This document shows positions 53,646 through 61,958 of a DNA stretch of 64,000 bases, piece by piece. Made by a program: the position numbers and the translations under genes. This DNA is from Hyphomicrobiales bacterium. GTDB taxonomy: Bacteria > Pseudomonadota > Alphaproteobacteria > Rhizobiales > Beijerinckiaceae. Within the stretch, counting starts at the first letter, position 1; the number at the start of each line of letters is the position of its first letter. The stretch is taken from positions 17,492 to 81,491 of the forward strand of contig JAIXSR010000140.1 of the NCBI GenBank assembly GCA_027484605.1, written 5' to 3'. The notes beneath the pieces were generated by a model that did no database searches, was not told the origin of the DNA, and saw only the letters and a program-made list of their open reading frames with translations.

Positions 53646-53696
53646 GAAAAGCCGCCGGCAGCGTTCTCCTCTGGACGAGGAGGGCTGACCGGCGGC
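53646..53696 (-). terminator. Leader terminator before nrtA
   Basis: Read leftward: GCCGCCGG, an inner CTCCTC-GTCCA-GAGGAG hairpin, CCGGCGGC, then TTTTCATTT. The stem is strong and the T-run lies 37 bases before the nrtA ATG. Such a terminator inside a leader implies control by antitermination, here most likely by NasT. Confidence 0.85.
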
Positions 53697-53729
53697 ATTG
53701 CCGAATACCCGTTCGGGCGAAAACTGAAT

Positions 53730-53749
53730 TCAAGCCGACATTGGCTTGA
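53730..53749 (-). promoter_or_regulatory. ANTAR-type hexaloop hairpin in the nrtA leader
   Basis: Read leftward, TCAAGCC-AATGTC-GGCTTGA is a perfect 7-base stem with a 6-base loop having A at position 1 and G at position 4, the known ANTAR-protein target. It lies 34 bases upstream of the terminator. A partner hairpin expected beside it is less clear; GCAC-GAAAG-GTGC at 53760-53772 is the best option. Confidence 0.75.
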
Positions 53750-53779
53750 GACAAGAACAGCACCTTTCGTGCCAAAACA

Positions 53780-53915
53780 GCGGATCGGCGTGCAGGGCGC
53801 CCGATTCTGGAATGGATTCAGATTGTTATGATTTCAGCTTCCGGACAGTCCGGAGCGTCATCCAGCGAAGCCTTTTCGCGCCCCGCGCCATGCGGCAATG
53901 CAGCATGCCAAAAAA
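53780..53915. other. Non-coding region between nasS and the leader
   Basis: About 135 bases that probably hold the nrtA promoter. Read leftward, TTTTTTGGCATGCTGCATTGC near 53893-53913 resembles a -24/-12 promoter but has one base too many between GG and GC. A short dyad, CCGGACTGTCCGG, lies near 53843-53855. No gene is seen. Confidence 0.4.
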
Positions 53916-55079
53916 TCAGGCAGGGTCCTGCCGCTGGTCGCGCAGGATCTGGCGCGTCAGATAGGCCTCGGCCTCACCGGGCTGGAACACTTCCCCGTCG
54001 AAAAGCCCGGTGATCGGCGCCATGCGATACGGTTCGGCCCGGCCGCCCGATTCGGCGAAGAGTTCCGGCGCATAGGAAGCTTCCGCCCGCCGGCGCGCCT
54101 CGTCCGAAAGGGTCGTCTGCCCCCAGCGCGCCATCTGCGTCAGGAACCAGATGGCGGTCTCCCGCCGGGGCGCATTCGCTTCCCCGCCACCGAAGACGAG
54201 GAAGTCCTGAAGCTGGTGCCGCCGCCCGTCGGCCAGCAGCATCTTGCCCGTCAGCGGCGCGGCGATATCCTCCTTCGGCAGGTGCAGCCGCCCCGGCGCC
54301 GCGAGGATGTCGATCAATTCGTCGGCATTGGACTTGTCGGCGCACCAGGTTGCCGCGCGGCGGCAGGCCCGAAGCAGCGCCTGCACGGAATCGGGATTGG
54401 CCTTCGCCCAGGGCGCGCGCAATCCGAGGATCTTTTCCGGCCCGTCCCGCCAGATCGCCGACTTGGTCAGGATGATCCGCCCGCCGAAACGCCGGGCCGC
54501 ATGGCTGCTCCAGGGCTCGCCGGCACTGAACCCGTCGAGGCTGCCATTGGCGAGGGCATCCGGCATGAGCGGCGGCGCGAGAATGGCCAGCTCGATGTCC
54601 CGCCCGGGCTGGATTCCGGAGGCAGCCAGCCAGTAGCGCAATTCGTAGTTATGCGAGGAATGCGGATGCACCACCGCGATGGTCGGCTTCCCGCCCGGCC
54701 ATGTGCGCAGGGCCAGCCGCAGCGCCCGGCCGACGGATCTCGCGTCATTGGCCACGACATCCGGCGCCACGCGCAGCATGGCCTGCCACAACGCCTCGGA
54801 CACGGTCGTGGCATTTCCGCCCACGCCGAGTGTCATCGCCGCCACGACCGGCACATCGAGCGGTGTCAGCCCGAGCGCCGCCGCGACCGGCATCGGCGCC
54901 AGCATATGCGCGGCATCGAAATGGCCGATGGCCAGCCGGTCGCGGATATTGGCCCAGGAGGTCTCGCGGACCAGCTCGATCTCCAGCCCCTCATCGGCGG
55001 CGAAGCCCTTGTCGGCGGCAACGATCGGGATCGAGGCATCGATCAGCGGGATGAAGCCGAGGCGGATGGGGGCCTTCAT
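53916..55079 (-). CDS. nasS: Nitrate sensor NasS (NrtA-like, cytosolic)
   Basis: 387-residue homologue of NrtA without a signal peptide; it opens MKAPIRLGFIPLIDAS directly. NrtA-like text: HPHSSHNYELRYWLAASG and DGFSAGEPWSSHAARR. In the NasS/NasT system, NasS binds NasT until nitrate or nitrite releases it. Start overlaps the nasT stop by 4 bases, fitting stoichiometric production. It precedes the leader of nrtA. Confidence 0.93.
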   Translation of the reverse strand: MKAPIRLGFIPLIDASIPIVAADKGFAADEGLEIELVRETSWANIRDRLAIGHFDAAHMLAPMPVAAALGLTPLDVPVVAAMTLGVGGNATTVSEALWQAMLRVAPDVVANDARSVGRALRLALRTWPGGKPTIAVVHPHSSHNYELRYWLAASGIQPGRDIELAILAPPLMPDALANGSLDGFSAGEPWSSHAARRFGGRIILTKSAIWRDGPEKILGLRAPWAKANPDSVQALLRACRRAATWCADKSNADELIDILAAPGRLHLPKEDIAAPLTGKMLLADGRRHQLQDFLVFGGGEANAPRRETAIWFLTQMARWGQTTLSDEARRRAEASYAPELFAESGGRAEPYRMAPITGLFDGEVFQPGEAEAYLTRQILRDQRQDPA

Positions 55080-55678
55080 TCGCGATCTCCCAGGATCAAG
55101 GATGCGCTGCCGATCAGTGCCCGGGCGACATCGCCCATGCGTCGGTTCTCGCGCATGGCCGTGCGCCGCAGCAGATGATGCGCCTCGTCTTCGTTCATGC
55201 CGCGCGTTTTCATCAGGATCGCCTTGGCCCGGTCCACCGCCTTGCGGTCTTCCAGCGCCTGGCGCGTGCCTTCCAGTTCCGAACGCAGGCGGGAATAGGC
55301 GTTGAACCGGGCAATGGCCATGTCCATGATCGCCTTCACGCGTTCCTTGCGCAGGCCATCGACCACATAGGCCGAAACGCCCGCCTCGATCGCGGCTTCC
55401 ATCATGCTGCTGTCGGACTGGTCGACGAACATCGCGATCGGCTTGTCCACCATGCGGCTCATCTGGAGCAGGTGCTCCAGCCGGTCGCGGTTCGGGTTCT
55501 CGAGATCGATCACGATCACATCCGGTGAAAGCTCGACGATCTGCCGCATGAGGCCCTGCATGTCGGACAGGACGGTCACCGTCTCGTGCCCGGCTTCCCG
55601 CAGACCGGCCTCGATAATGGCGGCGCGCACGCGGTTCTCGTCGAGGATCAGGACGGAAAGCTGGGCAGCCGGGATCAC
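55076..55678 (-). CDS. nasT: ANTAR antiterminator NasT
   Basis: RNA-binding response regulator, 200 residues from GTG at 55678. The receiver-like part starts LSVLILDENRVRAAI and keeps an Asp in VIVIDLENPNRD. The C-terminal ANTAR domain (about 135-195) has RKAVDRAKAILMKTRGMNEDEA and LLRRTAMRENRRM, in two parts. An ATG at 55789 would add 37 residues with no family match and no ribosome-binding site; GTG gives the usual NasT length but its AAGG is 11 bases away, so the start is not certain. Confidence 0.9.
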   Translation of the reverse strand: MIPAAQLSVLILDENRVRAAIIEAGLREAGHETVTVLSDMQGLMRQIVELSPDVIVIDLENPNRDRLEHLLQMSRMVDKPIAMFVDQSDSSMMEAAIEAGVSAYVVDGLRKERVKAIMDMAIARFNAYSRLRSELEGTRQALEDRKAVDRAKAILMKTRGMNEDEAHHLLRRTAMRENRRMGDVARALIGSASLILGDRE

Positions 55679-55722
55679 GCGCGAGAAAGCCTTCCAGATG
55701 GTGCAGTGCGATATGGTGGCAT

Positions 55723-55758
55723 GGATCGCGGGGCGATCAACCGAAAATTTCGCGATCC
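55723..55758. repeat. Inverted repeat in the nasT-sigma spacer
   Basis: GGATCGCG (55723-55730) and CGCGATCC (55751-55758) are inverted around 20 bases, between the divergent nasT and ECF sigma genes. It could bind a regulator of either. GGAACC at 55778-55783 is a possible ECF -35 box, but no matching -10 is clear. Confidence 0.45.
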
Positions 55759-55851
55759 GTCCTTCCCAACCGAACAGGGAACCTTTCATATGACTGCATC
55801 CGCCGGGCCATTCCGGGTGTATGCCCTGTATCGGCCCAAGCCGAGGACGAG

Positions 55852-56403
55852 ATGAAGGACGATCATGTCGGAACCGAACTGGCAGATTGTCTGCGCGACA
55901 TCGCGCGGGGCCGGGCCGATGCGTTCCGGCGCCTGTACGAGGCGGAGGCTGGCCGGATGCTGGGCATCGCGCTGCGGATCCTGAAGCGCCGGGCCCTGGC
56001 CGAGGAGGCGGTGCATGATGCCTTTGTCAGCATCTGGAACCATGCCGCGACCTACGAGTCCCGGCTCGGCAGCCCGCGTGGCTGGATGCACACCATCGTC
56101 CGCAACCGGGCCCTGAACATCCTCAGGGGAGAGTCCCGGACCGAATTGACCGACACGCTCGAACCGCTCGACATCGCCTCCGAGGCGGAGAATCCCGAAG
56201 AGGCGGTCAGCCGCCTCTCGGATTCCGAGGCGCTGAAGCATTGCCTCGACCGGCTCGAGCCGGCGCCGCGCCACGCGGTGGTGCTCGCTTATGTCGAGGG
56301 GTTGAGCCATGGCGAGATCGCCGAACGCCTGCGCATTCCGCTCGGCACGATCAAGAGCCGGATCCGCCGGTCCCTCCTCGCACTCAAGGAGTGCCTCGGA
56401 TGA
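55852..56403 (+). CDS. ECF-type RNA polymerase sigma factor
   Basis: 183-residue sigma factor with region 2 (about 20-90; AFRRLYEAEAGRMLGIAL, then DAFVSIWNHAATY and WMHTIVRNRALNILR) and region 4 (about 125-180; YVEGLSHGEIAERLRIPLGT, then IKSRIRRSL). It overlaps the anti-sigma gene by 4 bases (ATGA). This layout matches SigK/RskA-like pairs. The target promoters and signal are unknown. Confidence 0.93.
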   Translation: MKDDHVGTELADCLRDIARGRADAFRRLYEAEAGRMLGIALRILKRRALAEEAVHDAFVSIWNHAATYESRLGSPRGWMHTIVRNRALNILRGESRTELTDTLEPLDIASEAENPEEAVSRLSDSEALKHCLDRLEPAPRHAVVLAYVEGLSHGEIAERLRIPLGTIKSRIRRSLLALKECLG

Positions 56404-57113
56404 GTCTCTCGCGTGATGACATGGCTCTGGCAGGGGAGTTCGTCCTCGGTGTGCTGGATCGGGCCGAACGGGCCAGCGTCGAGCGACGCATCCAGCGCGA
56501 CCCTGCCTTTGCGGCGGCGGTTGCGGATTGGCAGCGCCATTTCGCCGGGCTCGATGCCACCACGCCCGGTGTCACGCCCTCGCCGGAGCTCTGGTCGCGG
56601 ATCGAGGCCAGCCGGCTGGCCCAGCGCTCCGGCAGGCCTGCCACGCGCGGCGAGCCGCTTCTCTCCCGGCTCTGGAACTCGCTCCGCCTCTGGCGCCCTG
56701 CCGGACTGGCCGGGACATTGGCCGCCCTCGTCCTGGGCTTCGCCCTGCTGATGCGGATCTCCGCCGGGCCGGAAACACCGCAGCTCGTCGCGGTGCTCTC
56801 CGCGCCGGATGGCCGTGCGGCAGCGGTCGTCAACGCCTATGCCAACGGGACCGTGCAGCTCATTCCGCTTGATACGATTCCCGTCCCCGATGGCCGCGTG
56901 CTCGAGGTCTGGACGCTGCAGACCCGCGAACAGGGTCCGGTCTCGCTCGCCCGGATGGACAAGGCCCGCACGATCCGGCTCGACCTCCGGGGCCTGTCGC
57001 CGGCGCAGGTCGGCCATCTCTTCGAGATCACGCTTGAACCGCAGGGCGGCTCGCCGACCGGCAAGCCCACCGGGCCCGTGCTGATGAAGGGCCTGGCGGC
57101 AACGCGGCTCTGA
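56400..57113 (+). CDS. RskA-family anti-sigma factor
   Basis: 237-residue membrane anti-sigma. The cytosolic N-terminal sigma-binding part (1-95) opens with AGEFVLGVLDRAERASVERR. One transmembrane helix is at about 101-120 (AGLAGTLAALVLGFALLMRI). The periplasmic C-terminal domain has the RskA text IPVPDGRVLEVWTL and LFEITLEPQGGSPTGKPTGP. No CHxxxC zinc motif is present, so it is not a ZAS anti-sigma. Coupled to the sigma gene by ATGA. Confidence 0.9.
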   Translation: MSLSRDDMALAGEFVLGVLDRAERASVERRIQRDPAFAAAVADWQRHFAGLDATTPGVTPSPELWSRIEASRLAQRSGRPATRGEPLLSRLWNSLRLWRPAGLAGTLAALVLGFALLMRISAGPETPQLVAVLSAPDGRAAAVVNAYANGTVQLIPLDTIPVPDGRVLEVWTLQTREQGPVSLARMDKARTIRLDLRGLSPAQVGHLFEITLEPQGGSPTGKPTGPVLMKGLAATRL

Positions 57114-57116
57114 CGC

Positions 57117-57761
57117 CTATTCGGAATCGGGCTGGTTTTCCGGGCGGGCCGCCTCGAAGGCCGGCACGGCGAGGCAGGCCGCCTCGATGGCCAGCAGCCG
57201 GTCGAGCCCGTCGGCGGGGGTGTTCCAGCGCCGCAGGTTGTAAAGCTGCGGCACAAGGCAGCAATCGGCGAGGGTCGGACGGTCCCCGAAGGAGAAGCGC
57301 GTCCCGGCGGGCAGCATGGCCTGATAGGCCATCAGGCCGTTCCGCATCCAATGGTGCATCCAAGCGATCACATCCTCCTGGCTCCGCCCGAATTCCGATT
57401 TGAGATAGGCCCCCACGCGCGAATTGTTCACGGGGTGAATGTCACAGGCGATGATCTGGGCCGCAGCGCGGATCTGCGCCCGCTGGAGGGCGTTGCCTGG
57501 CAGAAGCGGCGGCTCGGGCTGGATCTCCTCGAGATAGTCGAGGATCGCGAGGCTCTGGACGATGGCCGTGCCATCTTCGGTGACGAGGGTGGGCACCGTG
57601 GCATTGGGATTGATCCGGCGGAAGGTGTCGCTTTTCTGCTCGCCGCCATTCCGCACGAGATGGATGAAGCGCGGCTCGGCCGCCATACCCTTCAGGCCGA
57701 GCGCAATCCGGACGCGATAGGCGGCGGAGGAGCGGAAATAGGTATAGAGCGTGAGTGCCAT
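57117..57761 (-). CDS. maiA: Maleylacetoacetate isomerase (zeta-class GST)
   Basis: 214-residue zeta GST isomerising maleylacetoacetate to fumarylacetoacetate in tyrosine breakdown. The zeta signature is YFRSSAAYRVRIALGLKG, with Ala in place of the usual Cys of SSC. NPNATVPTLVTEDGTAIVQS and the C-terminal DRPTLADCCLVPQLYN follow. AGGGATCGCC precedes ATG at 57761. It follows hppD by 98 bases on the same strand. hmgA and fahA are not in the window. Confidence 0.92.
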   Translation of the reverse strand: MALTLYTYFRSSAAYRVRIALGLKGMAAEPRFIHLVRNGGEQKSDTFRRINPNATVPTLVTEDGTAIVQSLAILDYLEEIQPEPPLLPGNALQRAQIRAAAQIIACDIHPVNNSRVGAYLKSEFGRSQEDVIAWMHHWMRNGLMAYQAMLPAGTRFSFGDRPTLADCCLVPQLYNLRRWNTPADGLDRLLAIEAACLAVPAFEAARPENQPDSE

Positions 57762-57859
57762 GGCGATCCCTGTCCTGTCTGCCGGCAGGGTTTCCCGAAT
57801 GCTGCCTGAAAGCAAGGCGTGACAGGCCGGAACCGCGCCGGCCTGTCAGCAAGCCCGGT

Positions 57860-58975
57860 CTACTCAGCCGCCTCGACCTTCAGCACGCCACGGCGGATCT
57901 GGTCTTCCTCGATGGATTCGAACAGGGCGCGGAAATTGCCCTCGCCGAACCCGTCATCGCCCTTGCGCTGGATGAACTCGAAGAAGATCGGCCCGATCAC
58001 GGTCTTCGAGAAGATCTGCAGCAGGATGCGCGTCATGCCGCCATCGACCACGCCCTCGCCGTCGATCAGGATGCCCTGCTTGCGCATCGCGTCGCGCGCT
58101 TCCTGGTGGCCGGCCACGCGGGCCTGGCTCTTCTCGTAATAGGTATCCGGCGGGCCCGGCATGAAGCGGATGCCGTTCTCGGCCAAAAGGTCGGTCGAGC
58201 GGTAGATATCCTCCGTCGCGACCGCGATATGCTGGATACCTTCGCCCTTGTATTTCTTGAGATATTCCTCGATCTGCGAATGCTCGTCGGCACTCTCGTT
58301 GATCGGGATGCGGATCCTGCCGCAGGGCGAGGTCAGCGCCCGCGAGAACAGGCCCGTGAGCTTGCCCTCGATATCGAAGAAGCGGATCTGCCGGAACCTG
58401 AACAGGTCGATGTAGAAATTCGACCACTTGTCCATGTTCCCGCGGAACACGTTATGGGTGAGATGGTCGAGATAATAGAAACCATGGCCTTCCGGCTTCG
58501 GATCGACCGGGCCGAGCCACATGAAATCGGGATGCGAATAGAGCGAGCCCCGCCCGCCATAGGTATCGACGAAATACAGGATCGAGCCGCCGATGCCCTT
58601 GATGGCCGGCACGTCGAAGGTCTTGTCGGCGCCTTCATAGGGCTCGGCGCCGAGGCTCACGGCATGCGCGAAAGCATGCTGGGCATCGACCACGCGCCAG
58701 CCCATCGACGGCGCGCAGGGGCCGTGCTCGGCGACGAAACGCGCGGCGAAGGAGGTCGGCTCGGCATTGAGCACGTAGTTGATGTCGCCCTGGCGATAGA
58801 TCGTGATCGCCTTCTTCTTGTGCCGGGCAACGGGCTTGTAGCCCATCTGCTGGAACAGGATCGCCAGCTTTTCCGGCTGCGGATGGGCGAATTCGACAAA
58901 CTCGAACCCGTCGGTGCCGGCCGGATTATCCGGGCTGATCATGGCGGGCGGTGCGTGATGCGGAAACGGACCCAT
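57860..58975 (-). CDS. hppD: 4-hydroxyphenylpyruvate dioxygenase
   Basis: 371-residue Fe(II) dioxygenase forming homogentisate from 4-hydroxyphenylpyruvate. The three iron ligands are visible: His in FYYLDHLTHNVFRG, His in GIQHIAVATEDI and Glu in IFFEFIQRKGDDGFGEGN. The start MGPFPHHAPP at 58975 has GGGGAGAA upstream. It is divergent from an Lrp-type gene across a spacer with an inverted CATGCACG repeat. Confidence 0.96.
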   Translation of the reverse strand: MGPFPHHAPPAMISPDNPAGTDGFEFVEFAHPQPEKLAILFQQMGYKPVARHKKKAITIYRQGDINYVLNAEPTSFAARFVAEHGPCAPSMGWRVVDAQHAFAHAVSLGAEPYEGADKTFDVPAIKGIGGSILYFVDTYGGRGSLYSHPDFMWLGPVDPKPEGHGFYYLDHLTHNVFRGNMDKWSNFYIDLFRFRQIRFFDIEGKLTGLFSRALTSPCGRIRIPINESADEHSQIEEYLKKYKGEGIQHIAVATEDIYRSTDLLAENGIRFMPGPPDTYYEKSQARVAGHQEARDAMRKQGILIDGEGVVDGGMTRILLQIFSKTVIGPIFFEFIQRKGDDGFGEGNFRALFESIEEDQIRRGVLKVEAAE

Positions 58976-59014
58976 GCTGTTCTCCCCTGTATGACCAAAG
59001 GATAATGCGGAATC

Positions 59015-59105
59015 CATGCACGAGGCGCGCATTCCGGAAGCGGGTTTGCACGAAATGCCGCTGAGGATTGCGAGTATCAGGCCATTCATGCATGATCCGT
59101 GCATG
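59015..59105. promoter_or_regulatory. Inverted CATGCACG pair between hppD and the Lrp gene
   Basis: CATGCACG at 59015-59022 and its reverse complement CGTGCATG at 59098-59105 bracket the shared promoter region. The right copy is within a wider dyad, GATCC-GTGCAT-GGATC (59095-59110), over the Lrp start codon. Likely an autoregulatory operator; not tested. Confidence 0.5.
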
Positions 59106-59570
59106 GATCAGTTCGACATGCGCATTCTCGCCGCGCTCCAGCAGGACGGGCGGCTCACCAACAACGAGCTGGCGGAAAGGGTCGGCCTCTCCGCCTCGCA
59201 ATGCTCGCGCCGGCGCCAGCAGCTCGAGAGCGTGGGCACGATCCGCGCCTATCATGCTGCGCTGGATCCCGCGGCAATCGGCCTCCATGTCCATGCCTTC
59301 GTGCAGGTGACGTTGGCAACGCATTCGCCCGACAATGCCCGCCGCTTCCAGCGGCTGGTCGAGGGGCTCGACGAGGTGCTCGAGGCCTTTGCGGTGACGG
59401 GCGAGGCCGATTACCTCATCCGCCTCGTCGTGCCGGACCTGCCGGCCCTGGCGCGGATCCTCAACGAGGTCTTCCTGCCCCACGAGAGCGTGGCGCATGT
59501 GCGCTCCTCGATCGGTCTGACCTGCCTGAAGGACAGCCGCGTCCTGCCGATGCCGGCCTCCCGGGGCTGA
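59103..59570 (+). CDS. Lrp/AsnC family regulator, likely of hppD
   Basis: 155-residue regulator. The winged helix is at about 1-60: MDQFDMRILAALQQDGRL, then ERVGLSASQCSRRRQQLE. The RAM ligand domain follows with AFAVTGEADYLIRLVVPD. ATG at 59103 gives the standard Lrp start; in-frame ATGs at 59091 and 59016 are possible since no strong ribosome-binding site is seen. Divergence from hppD suggests control of tyrosine catabolism with an aromatic amino or keto acid as ligand. Confidence 0.9.
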   Translation: MDQFDMRILAALQQDGRLTNNELAERVGLSASQCSRRRQQLESVGTIRAYHAALDPAAIGLHVHAFVQVTLATHSPDNARRFQRLVEGLDEVLEAFAVTGEADYLIRLVVPDLPALARILNEVFLPHESVAHVRSSIGLTCLKDSRVLPMPASRG

Positions 59571-59711
59571 TTCTCACGAGAGCTTGATTCAAGCCGCTGT
59601 GGACCCTTGCTGTTTTGCAGCGCACCGATGGCGGGTGAGTCTGTCCTTCATCGTGATTCCGTCTAGATTGGCCACATAGTCTGGCGTGTTGTCGCGCCGC
59701 AGGGATTTCTC

Positions 59712-61808
59712 ATGACGATGCACCCTCTCCAGCGCCTTCTGGCCCTTGCCGTTGCCGGCATGTCCGTCCTGGCCATTGCCCTGAACCTTGCCGGCCTTGT
59801 CGGGCAGGTTCCACTCTATGTCTCCGCTGCCGGGCTTTTCCTTGCCGGGGGGATGCTGGCCACGCCCGGGATCGGCGCCTATCTGCGCTTCTTCATCGTC
59901 TTCTACGGTTTCGGCTACCTGCTGCTGATGGCCATCGTGATCCTCGGCGGCCTGACGGGACTGGGCTGGCTCAAGCTCGTCCCGCCGCTTACCGCCTTCA
60001 CGGCGGCCGCTTTCGGCCTTCTCGCCATCCTGCTGGCGCGGCTGCCGATCACCAAACGCGTCTTCGCCATCGCCGATCCCTATTTCGAGACAACCGATCG
60101 CGGCACGCTCAGCCTTTGGCCGATCCCGAAGGTCAATGCGCCGGAACGCTGGATCGCTTTCGTCCTGCTCGGTGTCATCATCGTGATCAACCTTGCGCAG
60201 GTGGGGATCACCGTGCGGCTCAACCAGTGGAACCGCGAGTTTTATGACGCGATCCAGAACAAGAACCAGCCCGAATTCTGGCGGCAATTGCTTGAAGTCT
60301 GGATGCCGATCGTCGCGGTCTTCATCGTGTCCAACATCATCGAGCTGGTGCTGGTCTCGCTTTTCAAGATCCGCTGGCGCGAATGGATGACCAACCGCCT
60401 TTCCGGCCGCTGGCTCGACAACAGCACGCATTATACGCTGCAATTCGGCCAGGCCATCGACAACCCGGACCAGCGTATCCAGGAGGATGTCCGGAAATAT
60501 ACCGAGACCACCTATACCCTGACGATCCAGATGATCGCGCAGATCTCCTCGCTGGTCTCGTTCTCGGTCATCCTCTGGAATCTCTCGGCCAACCTGCCGA
60601 TTCCGGGCACCGAGACCAAGCTGCCGGGCATGCTGTTCTGGATTGCCCTCGTCTATGCCGGGATCGGCACGATCCTCGCGCATTTCATCGGCCGCCGCCT
60701 GATCCGGCTCAATTTCGAGCAGGAAAAATACGAGGCAGATTTCCGCTATCTCCTTGCGCGACTGCGCGAATTCAACGAGCCGATCGCTCTGCTGCGCGGT
60801 GAGCCCACCGAAAAGCAGCGTCTCGGCGGCCGCTTCCGGCGCGTGGCGACAAACTACATGGAGATCATCGGCGTTGCGAAATGGCTCAATGCCTTCACCA
60901 GCTTTTACGGCATGGCCAACAGCGTGATTCCGATCGTCATTCTCGCGCCCTTCTACTTCCTCGACAAGATTACACTCGGGGTGATGTTCCAGACGGCCAG
61001 CGCCTTCGGGCGCGTGGATGCTGCGCTGTCATTCTTCATCGATCGCTACTCGACCATCGCTGACTACAAGGCCGTGGTGGATCGTCTGACGGGCTTCGAG
61101 CAATCCATCGATTCCGCACGGGAAACGCAAAAGGCCACGGCGATCCGCCCCAGCCGGGCATCCAGCCCCGACCTCTCCATCCCGCAGCTCGAACTGGCCT
61201 TGCCCGATGGCCGGACCATCGCCCGTATCCGCGACCTCACCTTCCGCAAAGGCCAGAGAACCCTGCTGGTCGGGCCGTCCGGTTCCGGCAAGTCGACCTT
61301 GTTCCGCGCCATATCCGGAATCTGGCCCTTCGGCTCGGGCACGGTCGATATTCCCGCCGGGGCGAGCGTGATGCTGCTGCCGCAGCGGCCCTATATCCCG
61401 ATGGGCTCCCTGCGCGGCGCCGTGTCCTATCCCTCGGTCGAGGGCGTGCATGACGATGCGTCGATCGTTGCGGCGCTCGAGGCGGTCCGCCTGCCGGCCC
61501 TTGTCACCCGCCTCGACGAGGAGGCGAACTGGTCGCAGGTCCTCTCCGGCGGCGAGCAGCAGCGCCTCGCCGTGGCGCGCGCCTTGCTGGCCCGGCCGGA
61601 CTGGCTGCTTCTGGACGAATCCACCTCCGCGCTCGACGAGCCGCTCGAGGATGCGATCTATGCCGCGATTGCCAGCCTCTTGCCGGAAACCTCGGTCATC
61701 TCCATCGGCCACCGCTCGAGCCTGATCGACAACCATGATCGCCGCGTCGAGATGCGCATGGGTGCGGATTCGCTCTACAGCATCGAGGAATCCCGCCAGC
61801 CCGCGTAA
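59712..61808 (+). CDS. SbmA/BacA-like ABC transporter with fused ATPase
   Basis: 698-residue protein of the YddA/BclA (ABCD-like) group. About 130 N-terminal residues form an extra four-helix segment. The SbmA/BacA-type core (about 150-470) has LNQWNREFYDAIQNKNQPEF and WRLTVW-equivalent text REWMTNRLSGRWLDNSTHY. The ATPase (about 490-690) has GPSGSGKSTLFRAISGIWPF, QRPYIPMGSLRGAVSYP, LSGGEQQRLAVARALL and LLLDESTSALDE. Relatives import peptides, and in rhizobia BclA matters for symbiotic peptide tolerance. Cargo here is unknown. Confidence 0.9.
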   Translation: MTMHPLQRLLALAVAGMSVLAIALNLAGLVGQVPLYVSAAGLFLAGGMLATPGIGAYLRFFIVFYGFGYLLLMAIVILGGLTGLGWLKLVPPLTAFTAAAFGLLAILLARLPITKRVFAIADPYFETTDRGTLSLWPIPKVNAPERWIAFVLLGVIIVINLAQVGITVRLNQWNREFYDAIQNKNQPEFWRQLLEVWMPIVAVFIVSNIIELVLVSLFKIRWREWMTNRLSGRWLDNSTHYTLQFGQAIDNPDQRIQEDVRKYTETTYTLTIQMIAQISSLVSFSVILWNLSANLPIPGTETKLPGMLFWIALVYAGIGTILAHFIGRRLIRLNFEQEKYEADFRYLLARLREFNEPIALLRGEPTEKQRLGGRFRRVATNYMEIIGVAKWLNAFTSFYGMANSVIPIVILAPFYFLDKITLGVMFQTASAFGRVDAALSFFIDRYSTIADYKAVVDRLTGFEQSIDSARETQKATAIRPSRASSPDLSIPQLELALPDGRTIARIRDLTFRKGQRTLLVGPSGSGKSTLFRAISGIWPFGSGTVDIPAGASVMLLPQRPYIPMGSLRGAVSYPSVEGVHDDASIVAALEAVRLPALVTRLDEEANWSQVLSGGEQQRLAVARALLARPDWLLLDESTSALDEPLEDAIYAAIASLLPETSVISIGHRSSLIDNHDRRVEMRMGADSLYSIEESRQPA

Positions 61809-61906
61809 TCATACGTGGCGTTTCGGGTGATCCGGCCGCGAAAGGTCGGCGTATAGTGGGGACGATGCGCCGAAGGCCTGCCCCCCGCTTGCCTCGTGCG
61901 CTTCAG

Positions 61907-61942
61907 GAGGTCGCCCGCCCCCCGCGAGCGGCCTCTTTTTTT
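61907..61942 (+). terminator. Intrinsic terminator after the SbmA/BacA-like gene
   Basis: GAGGTCGC (61907-61914) pairs with GCGGCCTC (61928-61935) with one T-G, then TTTTTTT. A clear Rho-independent terminator before convergent hisG. Confidence 0.85.
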
Positions 61943-61958
61943 GCGCTGCCGGTACGGC

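Noticed and set aside
53893..53913. Possible sigma-54 (-24/-12) promoter upstream of the nrtA leader
   Set aside because: Read leftward it has TTGGCATG...TTGC, but the GG-to-GC spacing is 11 bases instead of 10, which normally abolishes sigma-54 use.
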